Assembly: GCA_023159155.1 (NCBI GenBank)
Contig: JAJNNX010000002.1
Coordinates: 1,984,001-2,048,000, forward strand
Source of the DNA: Ustulina deusta
Taxonomy: Eukaryota; Ascomycota; Sordariomycetes; Xylariales; Xylariaceae
Length of the DNA: 64,000 nt
Direction: 5' to 3'
Shown here piece after piece: positions 35,994 to 46,726 of the stretch (position 1 is its first letter; every line of letters starts with the position of its first letter). A model generated the notes under the pieces. It did no database searches. It was not told the DNA's origin and was given only the letters and a program-made list of their open reading frames with translations. A program made the position numbers and the translations under genes.

Positions 35994-37134
35994 ATGCCCG
36001 CATTCTCGGTAAGACGTTTCACGTATCTCATTTCCGGAGCTCTCCTCAACTGACGGCACCTCAAACCACAGCGGCTTGTCCGTTTTCTGGCCAGAAATGG
36101 CAAAGTATACTACGGAGATGCCATTTTGCCCCGAGGCGTGACAGACATTGCCCAGACGAAGAAAGCCAGAATCATCGTCGGCGACGTCTTCGGGAAGCAT
36201 GAAGTTACAGACCATGTGGCTGATGTGAGGCTGCTGCTGGCACCCTTGGCTCTTGAGGACGTAAAGACAGTTCGCTGCTTAGGCCTCAACTATGCCCTGC
36301 ACGCAAAAGAGGTAATCTTGAATCTCCCTGGCTCTTGGTTCAACCGTTAGGCATGCTTCATGCGGATTGGGGGCTGATGACGAGGATCCACTAGGCTGGC
36401 CTCCCCCTTCCGAAGTATCCGGTGCTCTTCGTAGGTATAACCCCGACCCATTAGAAGTGAATCACAAGTGAAGATTAACATGATGTGTCTGCTATCCAGT
36501 ACAAGCCGGTTACTTCACTAGCAGGTCCCACAGATCCCATCCCCGTGCACCAGCAGGCCCAGGAATCGCTAGGCCTCGACTACGAGTGCGAGCTCGTCGC
36601 CGTCATCGGCAAGACGTGTACTGACGTCTCCGAGTCCGAGGCTTTGAACTATGTTCTCGGCTATGCCATCGGTAACGATGTCTCGCACCGCGATTGGCAG
36701 ATTCAGCGCGGTGGCAGCCAATGGTCATTGGGCAAGGGCTTTGATGGCTGGGCGCCTTACGGACCCGGTATCGTCAGCAGTGAAGTCATCAAAGACCCCC
36801 AGACGTTAAAGATTAGCACGCGCTTAAATGGCAAGACCGTTCAGGTAAGCGAGAGTGGACGCCACGCAAGGATGTTCACATCACTAATAGCGTACTCAAG
36901 GAGAGCAATACAGCGGACATGATTTTCAATGTCAAAAAGACCATTTCGTTCCTTAGCAAGGGGCACACGCTACTTCCCGGCGACATCATCTTCACCGGCA
37001 CACCGTCTGGTGTGGGAATGGGAAGAAAACCGCAGCTCTGGATGCAGGATGGTGACATTGTCGAAGTCGAGCTGGAAGGTGTGGGCGTTTGCACTAATAA
37101 GGTCGAATTTTCCAAGGAAAGTGCCAAATTATAG
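35994..37134 (+). CDS. Fumarylacetoacetate hydrolase (FAH) family protein
   Basis: Five exons, 35994-36008, 36072-36311, 36395-36430, 36500-36844 and 36901-37134, all joined in phase 0, give 289 residues. FAH-fold enzymes are metal-dependent C-C hydrolases, decarboxylases or isomerases acting on beta-keto acids. This length and the short N-terminal domain fit the FAHD1/acylpyruvase or hydroxymuconate-type branch rather than true fumarylacetoacetase (about 420). Metal ligands are visible: Glu126 and Glu128 in DYECELVAVIG, and Asp157 in GNDVSHRDWQ. The active-site lid QRGGSQWSLGKGFD, the PYGPG turn and GDIIFTGTPSGVG near the end are all intact. The first exon is only 15 bases and the third only 36, both supported because together they restore RLVRFLARNGKVYYG and PLPKYPVLFYKP. 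The substrate cannot be told from sequence. Confidence 0.9.
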
Positions 37135-38595
37135 ACTGTCAAGGCATCTTTTGGTTTGAGAGGGAGAAATGGCGCGGAGATCTCAATAAAATCATTGTTT
37201 TGAAGCCATTGCTGGAGGAGCTGTAGTACTGTACCTGGCACCTGTGCCTAGAGGACCAATGTCCTGCCAACAAACCCTTTAAATTTTCGTGGATAAGTTC
37301 ATACTAAACTAGAAAGTCGCAATGTTTCTCGCAATGGTATTGTTAGGAGTCCTATTATTGTGAGTTATGAGGCATGCTCTCGCTTCCGTTGCTTAAAAAG
37401 TTTACCTAAAACGGAGCCGTAGGGTAGACCTCTCTATCCTCGAATAGATACGTAATGTATATATAAGAAACCCCCTCAAAATGGATGCTCGTCACCACCC
37501 CGCCAACAGTTAGACACCGGTAGACTACCTAGGTAGTTCTAAGCCTAGCGCTTAGCCAGGGCAGACCGGGGTGTGCACATGTGGCTGGGAATTGCTGGTA
37601 TTTGCTAGAAGCGATGGGTGGTAAGATTGTATGTGTCACAATTGGGAGGAGCTCGCTCTTTTCTATCCCTTGTAGAAGAAGGGGAGAAATAAGACAGCTG
37701 GTTTCTCATCGCATCGACAGTTCTTCTTACAATCCCTTGCGTATCTTTGCTAAGTTTACCCTTCATCTAGGCTGGAATATCCTTAGTGGTGCCCTGTCTG
37801 AGCTAGAGGTATCCTCCACTAGATAGAGGCTATACCTAACTGATGTCAAGTTTCAACATCCTTGATCAACCGGCATCTTGGCAGCCTTGACGCCACAAAC
37901 CATTCAGCATGTTTCGCATGTAATGCAGGCACTTGTCAGATGGAAATTCAATTCGGTGAGCGAACCTAGGGAATTCCTCTGAAGCTCACAATGGTGAGAC
38001 ATCTCCAGCACAAAATGAAATGTGCTGGGCAGAATTTATTCCTTTAATGCTTGGCGGGAATATGAGTGCCAATGGAAATGGAAATGGAAATAGAAGCGGA
38101 AACCCAGGTATTCCAGCTCCCAACATAGCCCTCCTCGTCCGACCCTAACTCAGCCCCAAGCAGCTGAGCTGCTTTGCCATCCTATCGAGCTCGTTTAGCA
38201 CTAACCTGTTGTCAACTCTTGAATGGGTGCTCCACTGTGCCGAGATGGCCATTCTTTTTGGGCATCGTGCAAGGCACCTAACACGATGAATATGGCACTC
38301 GGTGATTGCGGCTGAAGAGTGGAATGAATCATGCGACGTCGGCTACTAGCAAGGTGAAGTTATACAGTGAAGTCAACCTCACGTTTAACAAAACCTGTTC
38401 TTATTGTGCGATGAGCCAGCTGCTTTCTCTTTCTGTTCTATTCCATCAATTTTATATGATAAGTTATTCCTAGTACCGCTACATCTCATTCTCTAAACAA
38501 GAGAAAGGATAAAGCCCAACTCATTCATCTTGAGTCTTGGAGGAAAAAGATACCCAACTGTAGTCTCTGCGGCACCGAAAAGCAGGGTATTCTAT
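37135..38595. other. Intergenic between the FAH-family gene and the RBR ligase gene
   Basis: About 1.45 kb without a supported gene. CT/AT-mixed sequence with TAGGTAG motifs near 37,530. A short AATGGA hexamer array occurs near 38,070-38,094. Confidence 0.45.
38070..38094. repeat. (AATGGA)n short tandem array
   Basis: Three to four copies of the hexamer AATGGA in direct succession, then degenerating into AATAGAAGCGGAAA. Simple-sequence repeat in non-coding DNA. Confidence 0.7.
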
Positions 38596-38667
38596 ATGAC
38601 CGAATTCCGAATCTTGTTCAAAATCATTGCTGGTGACACTACCGACGTCGCCTCTGTCGACGATTGA
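38596..38667 (+). other. Possible upstream ORF (23 codons) before the RBR ligase gene
   Basis: An ATG at 38596 opens a 23-residue frame that ends at a TGA at 38665-38667, nine bases before the ATG chosen for the ligase and in the same frame. If the transcript starts upstream, this could act as a translational control uORF, or it may mark an unrecognised upstream exon. The stop lies inside the 26-base repeat. Confidence 0.3.
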
Positions 38668-38684
38668 TATACCCGCATGCTCAT
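38659..38684 (+). repeat. 26-base dispersed repeat, copy B (start codon of the RBR gene)
   Basis: Exact 26-base match to 28947-28972. This copy contains a TGA at 38665 and the ATG at 38677 used as the ligase start. Sequence similarity ends abruptly on both sides. Confidence 0.9.
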
Positions 38685-40950
38685 AATCGGCGAAGACCCC
38701 TCCACCACGGAGGAACCTTTTATTCCACATGATGGAACACTTCAAAGCCATGGAGACCAAGACGCTATGGACGTCAAATGGAAAGGAAAGGGGAAAGCTG
38801 CTGCACAGGACATCGGTGAGGTCATCTCTCCTGCAGAGACGTCTTCTGATGCGTTCATTGTCGACTGGACAAAATATGAACCTCCTGAAGGCTTGAGATA
38901 CGTTGGGGACATGGAATCAGAGATGATCATACAAATCATTCAACAGTCCATCGACAGAGTAAAAGCCCGGATACTTGAGGAAGAAGAGAAACGGAAAACT
39001 ACAGCTGAGAAAGAGACACGGAGACAAGAACAAGCGGCCAATGAAGAAAATGAGGAGACGAACCAAACCAAAGATGTTGAGGGCCCGCCAGAAGGTGACT
39101 CGACTCAAATTGATAAACCAAGCTGGCCCTTAGCCTCGAACCTACATGTCCTAAACGCGGATGACACACCAAGACCCATTCCAACCGAGTTACCGAAACG
39201 ACCTGGAGGCCGTACTTTGTTGAAGTTCTTTCGGAAGCTCAACGGTGGCCCCGAGCAAGGGGAGTCAAGTGCAGCTGGTGCAGCCCGTTCCAGACTTCTG
39301 ATGTCTTCATCCCAGGGCGAATTGATAACGCACTTGGCAAGGAAGCGCTTCGTCTCGGACCTCATAAAAAAAGCGACGGGGGAGGATACCTCTGCCCAAG
39401 AGCCCGGAGAGGCTGGAGGGCAACAAGTGTGAGTCCCTGTTAAGCCACACGAGAACCATTGATGCAGCAAATGCTTATCATAATCTAGTGAGTGCGTCTC
39501 TTGTCTAGAGGATTTCGAATCCAGAAGGACCGTTCGAGGCCCGTGTCACAACTACTGTATACCCTGCTTCCGCCGTCTCATTGCTTCCGCCTGCCAGCAC
39601 GAGCTGCACTGGCCGCCGAAGTGCTGCCTGAACACCATCCCCGAGAGCACCATCCACACCAACGTCGACGAGCGGCAATGGGCCGAATATCGCGAGCGGG
39701 CGGTGGAATGGAACCAGCCGGTGGCCGACCGAATATACTGCGGCCAGCCCGAGTGCGGGTTGTTCATCCGGCCGGAATACGTCATCCTCGCGCAGGGCGT
39801 GGCGAGGTGCGCCGACGGGCATTACACCTGCATCATCTGCCGCAACGCGCAGCACGAAGGCGACAACTGCCCCCAAGACTCGGACATGATCAGGACCAAC
39901 GAGCTCGCCGAGGAAGCAGGGTGGAAGCGCTGCAACGACTGCCAGGCCTTCGTCGAGCATTCCGACGGCTGCCAGCACATGACGTGCCGATGCGGCGCCG
40001 AGTTCTGCTACGTCTGCGGCGCGCGCTGGCAGACGTGTCCGTGCACGATGGCGCACCTCTTCATGTTCAAGCAGAAGGCCGAGGCGCGGCGACGCGAGCG
40101 TCTCGAGCGGGAGGCGCGGGAGGAGGCGGAGATGCAGGAGGCGCTGCGCCTCGTCCGCGAGTTCGAGCGCGAGGAGGAGCTGAACGCCCGGGCGCTCCGC
40201 GAACGGGAGCGGCGGCTCGCCGAGGAGCGCTGGCAGCGACGGTACAAGGCGCTCGAGGCCGAGCGCCGGGAGGCCGCGGCCCGCTTCGAGGAGCTGCGGG
40301 AGGTCGTCGCGGAGCTGCACGAGGCGCAGCGCGCCGCCGTGCAGCAGCACCAGGACACGCGCGAGCGCCGGCTGGGGATCAAGGGCGATGCCGTGCGCCG
40401 CCGGATGCGGGATGCGCACGAGCTGGAGCGCGGGACGCACAGGGCCAAGGCCGACGAGAAGATCGCGAAGCACGAGGATGCGCTCAGGACGGAGTACATG
40501 GCGCGGGCGGTGGAGGAGCGGCAGATCGAGGAGCACTACGCCGAGAAGCTGCGGGCGTTCTGGGGCCGGAGCGCGGCCGGCGAGAAAGAGGTGCAGGCTG
40601 CCATGGTGGAGCTCAAGGGGCGGATGGACGGATGGTTCCGGGCGTGGAAGAAGTCGAGGGACCGCGACCTCGCGGCGTATCGCTATGCTTTGCGCGAGGA
40701 GCTGGCTATCCGCGAGGAGCTCATGGATGAGAAGGAGCGGCGCTTGGAGAGCCGGACGCGCGAGGTCGGGCTCGGGGTCGCGAAGCGGAAGACGGCAGAG
40801 CTGAGGTGGGTGCGCGAGGTCTTCCAGGAGCGCGGCCGCTTGCTCGACGAGCTGGAGGCTAGCGAGATCGAGAAGCTTGGGGATGTCGCTGATGAGTTTC
40901 CCGAGAAGCCGTCGGAGGAAGAAGTTTGGCTTGCGCATGGGCAGGAGTAG
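38677..40950 (+). CDS. RBR-type (RING1-IBR-RING2) E3 ubiquitin ligase with long coiled coil
   Basis: Two exons, 38677-39428 and 39489-40950, joined across a 60-base intron, give 737 residues. RBR ligases receive ubiquitin from an E2 at RING1, form a thioester on a RING2 cysteine and pass it to substrate. The N-terminal 250 residues are acidic and charged, without known domains. RING1 starts at Cys253 (CVSCLEDF, then CHNYCIPC), an IBR covers about 335-378 (CGQPECG, CADGHYTCIIC), and RING2 covers about 399-432 with the catalytic cysteine expected at 412 in DGCQHMTC. Residues about 435-735 are an almost continuous Arg/Glu-rich coiled coil. The domain is common in Pezizomycotina but the substrate is unknown. 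The second exon is much more GC-rich than its surroundings. The start is uncertain: it lies in the 26-base repeat, and an upstream exon cannot be excluded. Confidence 0.88.
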
Positions 40951-41619
40951 GTACTGCCTCCATTACGCCTCGACAGAAATATATCACGGGCAAAGATCAT
41001 GGCTAATTCATGATGTGCTGTGACTTAGAGAGAGCCGCTGGCCCTGTTGCATTGCATCCGCAATCGGTATAAATGTTTTTATATATTGGCTCCTATGGTA
41101 TGTAGCTAGTCGTGCACGAAAATCTCAGCAAATGACCTTGAGAAGGACTGTACTGATGAGTTCTCGTAGTCTTGTAGGCCTAGGTATCATCCAATTATAT
41201 AATGTGTTTACACAAACCCACAAAATCAAAGTTTCTAGGAGGAAATATACTTAAGATGGCAGCGCGAATAGAGAAACCCTCCACCCCCAATGTATGTATA
41301 CAAGGAGCAAGAATACCTTAATAAAACCACCCTTGGAAATGTAGGCTTATCCAACGCCCTATGACGAATTAGTATAGATTTAGATTAGTACTGAGCAGAA
41401 TTCGTGGTGTGAAGGACTAAAAACCTACGTTCTAAAAAATCTAGTTCCACCACTACCTCTCTGTGATTTTTGTTGTTGAGTGATCTAGACGAGCGTGAGA
41501 TAAGGTGCAACTGGTTCGGAAAGTAGGCGTGAATGAAGATTGACCGACCTCTGTGATGTATTCAAGGACGGCTGGATCAAGTTGGTAACGTTCCAATTGC
41601 TGTGCTCGTTTACACCATT
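40951..41619. other. Convergent 3' flank between the RBR gene and palC
   Basis: About 670 bases between two stop codons on opposite strands, AT-rich, presumably both 3' untranslated regions and terminators. No gene visible. Confidence 0.5.
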
Positions 41620-43123
41620 CTAATAGTAGGATCTAGCACTGTCGCTACGATGACTCTCGGATGTGCCCGGAAATGCGCCCACCGGTGTTCCAACGGCTGT
41701 TCTTTCATCATCGTCGGAGCTGGGCTGTTCTCCCTCGTAATCATCCACTCCATCAGGGACAGTGCGCATGGACTCAAGGGACTGCCTCGAAAGCTCAGGC
41801 ACCTGGTATGGCTTGATAGTATGGATGTCCCTACCCGAAGGGAGACTCGATAGGAGTGTTGCAGTTGGCGGTATCGCCTGCGTGAGCATCTGAACACCAT
41901 CAGCTATCATGCATGACACGGAGCATAACAATAGGGGGGAAATGTACTGTATCATTCACTTTGGTCCACTTAGTCTCCAGCATCTCAATCACTCTCGTCT
42001 CTTCTAGCTTTCCGGCGTCAGATCCCCAATTCGTGCCCCTTTCGATCTTTTTATCCTCCCTCCTTTCCGACCAGTCCTTCTTCATGCGACTGAGACTCAG
42101 TCCTCTTTTGGACTCTCTCAGTTCGATTCCGAGTTCTTGGAGACCGCATCTCAACCAACCAAGCGCATTACCAGTCTGGCCAGATAATTCTGCGTCGATG
42201 CCGAAGAATCGACATGCTCTTGCACGACTGGTCTTTCTGAAATCTTCGAGATACCGTAGCAATTCATCATTAAGTCTTGATGTCCCTTTCCCTCTCATCG
42301 ACTGACAAAGAGAGGAAGCTTGCGCTGCATGGTCGGCGGCCGCCAGACATAGCCGCGCAAAGAGGTGAGCGCGCACCTTGGGGATCTCGGGAGCCTTGTA
42401 CATCCACTCGCGATCGTTGTCATTGCGATCTTGGGCAATGACGGCGGGATATGGGTCATCCTTCAAGACGGCGAGGAGCGTGGCCTCTGCGAGAGCCAGA
42501 GAGGCCATGGCTCGGGCTGTAGATTGTGCGATATCTGCACAGGGAGAGGGGGTCAAGAGTGTCTCGGCACGGCGAGCTAGGTAGTCATGTACCGAGGCCG
42601 CGTCCAGCAGATGCTTCGTGGCAGTTGTTATGGCCGTTGTACGCTCCTGGGTGGTCACTGGAGTTGCCGAAGTGACATAAAGTGGGTGCAGTGAAGCGCG
42701 AGCCAGCAAGGTATGGGCATATCCCAAGGTCGAGAGCGTGAAGAATATGTCGTATTCCAGCGACTGGATTTTGACCCGCGGGGTTTCCCTCGCCGACACA
42801 GCATTGTCGGATATGGTTGGGCGCCATTCCATGACCGGCGTCGATGTCAGGACAACACTGATCTCCTCTCCTTGCTGGGATGCACGGCTGAGGCCGGCAT
42901 CGATGGCGAAGACATACGGTAGATAGGTGTTTAAGCTGGATATTATCGAAGGGAGGTTTGGCCCCTGCGATGACGGTGGCAGTCTTTTATACCTTTTCAG
43001 TGCGTCTCTCACGACGCCCCGATGTGTGCTTGCGCTGAGGGGTAGAGAGGGGTGGGATTCACTTGTGAAGCTCGACGAGAAGGAGAATGACGATGTGGTA
43101 GGCAGGGCGAATTGGAAAGGCAT
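41620..43123 (-). CDS. palC: PalC, BRO1-domain pH-response regulator
   Basis: Exons 43123-41948 and 41889-41620, separated by a 58-base intron, encode 481 residues. PalC is a cortical component of the fungal Pal/Rim ambient-pH pathway. It links the PalH receptor complex to ESCRT-III (Vps32) so that PalA and the PalB protease can activate PacC. The sequence shows the PalC N-terminus [17 protein letters not shown], the BRO1-like helical domain with [18 protein letters not shown] (about 60-77) and [20 protein letters not shown] (about 122-141), and the conserved C-terminal [22 protein letters not shown]. The frame extends ten codons further to an ATG at 43153, but the start at 43123 matches the family start. 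The splice acceptor was chosen to restore [11 protein letters not shown], as in orthologues remembered. Intact and of normal length. Confidence 0.93.
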
Positions 43124-43678
43124 TTTATAATGCTTGTTGTCCGGCTTCTTCAATTAAGAAACAAAACAAGAAAGAATGCCAGAATATCGATCTGGTGGGT
43201 GTGGAACTTGAAGTCAACAGAAACTGAACACCTCAACGCGACCTATAAGGCCTCCTCACTCCTCCAATTTGATGCCAAGCCCAGTGTTCGAGGAGGGTAC
43301 CTACCCCGTATATACCTGCCTACCATTGCCGGGTACAGATGTACCTAAGTATCTATCTACATACTAGTACATTAAGCATGTAGATCTAGTAGGTATACCT
43401 ACTAGAGGTAGGTACTAGTGCTAATACGGCCCAGTCTATAGGTACTTATGTACCTATCAACAGTGATTAATAGCAGCTGGAGACGCTAATAATAGGGACC
43501 TAGCTCCCCTTAGACAGCACATCCCGCATCCCACATCCCGCCTCCCAATCAAATCTGGCCAGAGGCACAACCACTGCAACCCAATAGTTCGCCGGCCTAC
43601 GCTACAGATACGCAGACCTCTCCATCCAAGCGTAATGCCATTCTCGATTCGGCCTCTCCCTCCAGCTTCACGGTGACC
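43124..43678. promoter_or_regulatory. Divergent promoter region between palC and alg6
   Basis: 555 bases between opposite start codons. The middle (43,310-43,460) is dense in GTACCTA, TAGGTA and ACTAGTA motifs, including several nested palindromes such as TAGGTATACCTA near 43,390. The alg6-proximal part is CT-rich, as in fungal leaders. I see no GCCARG (PacC) cluster worth claiming. Confidence 0.5.
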
Positions 43679-45527
43679 ATGGCCTCTCCCTCGGCCATGT
43701 CATCGCCGCACAAACCCCGGCGCAAGACGAAAAAGACAGCTCACTTCGACGACGACGTCAAGCCCGAAGCTCTCGTCCGATCTCCCACCTTCCCCCTCGA
43801 GGCCCTCCTGTGGCCCGCCCGGTCTTCCCTCTCCCAATGGGAAGTTCTGCCCCTGGTTCTCATGGCCGCTGGCCTCTTCCGCTGGGCTGCCGGCTTATGG
43901 GGGTATTCAGGTTCGTACGATGTCTCTGCCGCGCGTTGTTGTGTTGGCGCACACTGACCCTCACTCTCCCCCTCCAGGTTTCCATAACCCGCCCATGTTT
44001 GGCGACTACGAGGCCCAGCGACATTGGATGGAGATCACCACGCAGCTCCCTGTTTCCCAATGGTACTTCCACGACCTGCAATGGTGGGGGCTCGATTACC
44101 CTCCTCTCACGGCTTACCACAGCTGGCTGCTCGGTCGCATCGGCTCGTTCATCGACCCCTCGTGGTTCGCTCTCCACACGTCGCGAGGCTCCGACGACCC
44201 CGCGTTGAAGATCTTCATGAGAGCCACGGTTATCGTCTCGGAATATCTGATCTATATCCCGGCCGTTGTTATCTTTACTCGGAGGTATAGCCGGCTCTTT
44301 GGTGTGGCGCAATGGCCTGCCTCGCTCGCGCTTGTCGCTATTCTCATGCAGCCGGGCACCATTCTCATCGACCATGTCCACTTCCAGTACAATACCGTGA
44401 TGCTCGGCTTTGTGGTTGCTAGCATGTCCAGCATGGTGGCTGGTCGGTACATGTGGGCATCCATCTTTTTTGTTGCCGCGCTTGGTTTCAAGCAGATGGC
44501 CTTGTATTACGCTCCCGCTGTCTTTGCCTTCTTATTGGGTAGCAGCATTTTCCCTCGAATCAATCTACCCCGATTTTTCGGCATTGCTGCTGTGACCATG
44601 GCATCTTTCGCCATTTTGGTTCTTCCATTCGTTTTAGGTGCCCTCTATGATGCGAGCAGGGGCATTGTCTCCCGACCTGACCTTGAAGGCTCTGGTGCGC
44701 CACTTCCTATTTTCACCTTCATCTCCCCGTATCTTGACACGTCTGCTGCCTACTATCCCGTTGTTGAGCAGATTGTTCAGATGATACACCGAGTCTTCCC
44801 TTTTGCCCGAGGTTTATTCGAGGACAAGGTTGCCAATTTCTGGTGTGCTGCTAACGTCGTTGTCAAACTGCGTGCCTATCCTACTGAACTACTTCAAAGA
44901 GCTTCACTACTAACGACACTCACTGCAATTTTGCCATCCTGCGCCATCCTTATTGCCAGACCCCGTAAAGAGCTTCTACCTTACGCCTTTGCCGCTACGG
45001 CATGGGGCTTCTTCCTTTTCAGCTACCAGGTCCATGAGAAAAGTGTTCTTCTCCCGCTTCTCCCCATGACTCTCCTTTTTGCTGGTAAGCAAGGTTTGGG
45101 TAAAGAAGTCAGATCATGGGTGGGATTCGCAAATATTCTCGGAGCATGGACAATGTTTCCACTGCTTCAACGGGTTGATCTGCGCGTCCCCTACGCTGTA
45201 CTCACACTCCTTTGGGCATACTTGCTGGGCCTACCACCCACTTCCATGAGCGCGTATTTCCAAAAAGGCCAGAATACTGCAGTTCAATGGGTGACACTTC
45301 TAATTCATGGTCTCTTTTATCTTGCTATGGCTGTTTGGCATGTCGCAGAACATACTATCACACCCCCTTTCGATAAGCCAGATCTCTGGGTTGTTGCCAA
45401 CGTTGGCCTGGGTTTCGCTGGGTTTGCACTCTGCTATGTGTGGTGTTTGTGGAAATTGGTTCAGGAAGGCGGCCTCATCCCTAGTTCACCCCCAGGGGCC
45501 AACAAGAACAAGGTTAAGACTAAATAA
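43679..45527 (+). CDS. alg6: Alg6, dolichyl-P-Glc:Man9GlcNAc2-PP-dolichol alpha-1,3-glucosyltransferase
   Basis: Exons 43679-43910 and 43978-45527, split by a 67-base intron, give 593 residues. Alg6 adds the first glucose to the lipid-linked oligosaccharide in the ER lumen during N-glycan assembly. After a basic cytosolic N-terminus, the first membrane span (about 51-70) leads to the luminal loop with the conserved GFHNPPMFGDYEAQRHWMEIT and LQWWGLDYPPLTAYHSW. This holds the catalytic Asp of the GT-C fold in the GDYEAQRHW block. About ten further membrane segments follow, including DHVHFQYNTVMLG and the SYQVHEKSVLLPLLP block near the end. The family and start codon (MASPSAMSSPHKPRRK) are clear. 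The intron donor is a slightly unusual GTTCGT, but phase and family both require it. Confidence 0.95.
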
Positions 45528-46726
45528 CCATCTCTCGAGTGATTCCCCCTAAAATTTACACGATCTAACTCCATTTGTACCATTATTGATACCCAAAGAA
45601 AGAAGAATTGAGATATCGCGTATTGCGGTGAATTATCATGTCAAAACTTGACAGCGGTTAGCGTCCACGTGAAAATTTATGTGATCTCTGGGCCCATCAC
45701 CGCTCACCCTGCCTTTTCATATTTTGTCAATCGCACAACTTCGATATCCATTTCAAGAGCTAGCCCAATCTCAAGCCTTTCGGCTTTGAGGCATGCCCAG
45801 CCTCTCCCTGTGCGGCAAACCTTGATGATCGCCAACGCATCACTCTTATTCAATGTCTATTATGAGGTCTGAATAACTAATGATATATCTCGCAAGATGG
45901 ACGTGCTAGCTTGGATGATATCGACAAACTTTGCAGCGTCTTCATATTACCAAATCTCAATCGAGCAAACTCGCTCCTCAGAATGTGGATTATTCATCAG
46001 AATCTTATATCGCAAGAACTCACGACACAAGGCTTTGACTTTGCATCGCCTTCAATGTTTTCATTTCAGAGGTGAAGGGAGGGATGATAAAATAAATACA
46101 AGCAATTAGCAGGCTCGATCATTCAGGAGCAAGGTGAAGAGATGAGACTCTCATGTATGCTTGTTCCCTGCAGTTTTCCATCTCTTTTTCCAGCTCGGAA
46201 CCGAACAAATGGAGCTAATGTGAATTGACATGCCATACCACGCTGTTAAGCATCTTACGGTCGTAAGTAGATAAACCCACCCTCTCCTAGTCTCCGGGGA
46301 GCTGTCCTGTTACAAGCGACTGGGGTCCAATAAATCATCCCGGCAATTTAAGGGAATGAAGCAAACATCATTAAAATCGGTCACTGAGGCACCGTCCGAT
46401 CCGAGATTAACATGTAAATAAATATACGATCGCGTGTAACAATTGATAGCTGTATTCATAGATGAATAATACCACACTACACCGGAGCAGAAATATCTCT
46501 CGAGTTGCTATCATGAAAAAAAAGGGGAGAAGGAAGAAAGAAGCCCCTCCCCCTGCCCCGACTGGTTTCTCGTGATATCATCGATCACATCGCCTCTTTG
46601 ACTAGGAGAGGAACATTATCTTGTCCGCTCAGGGTATACAAAGTGTATTAGGTTCGAATCCTCCTGCAGAGCGTGCTCCTCAACTACATCTCGCCTTAGC
46701 ATTGCTAACTTCTATAATCGATCAGT
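45528..46726. other. Intergenic between alg6 and the cupredoxin-like gene
   Basis: About 1.2 kb without a gene I can support. A B-box-like GGTTCGAATCC at 46,650-46,660 is followed by CTCC, but no T-stem or acceptor stem pairs around it. From here rightwards the region changes from housekeeping to accessory content. Confidence 0.45.

Noticed and set aside
39505..40938. A 477-codon minus-strand frame opposite the RBR ligase
   Set aside because: It is Leu/Pro/Arg-rich and shows no domain. The sense strand has clear RBR motifs, and strong GC3 bias explains the antisense opening.
46640..46670. B-box-like GGTTCGAATCC suggesting a plus-strand tRNA
   Set aside because: Only three base pairs form in the T stem and no acceptor or anticodon stem can be drawn.
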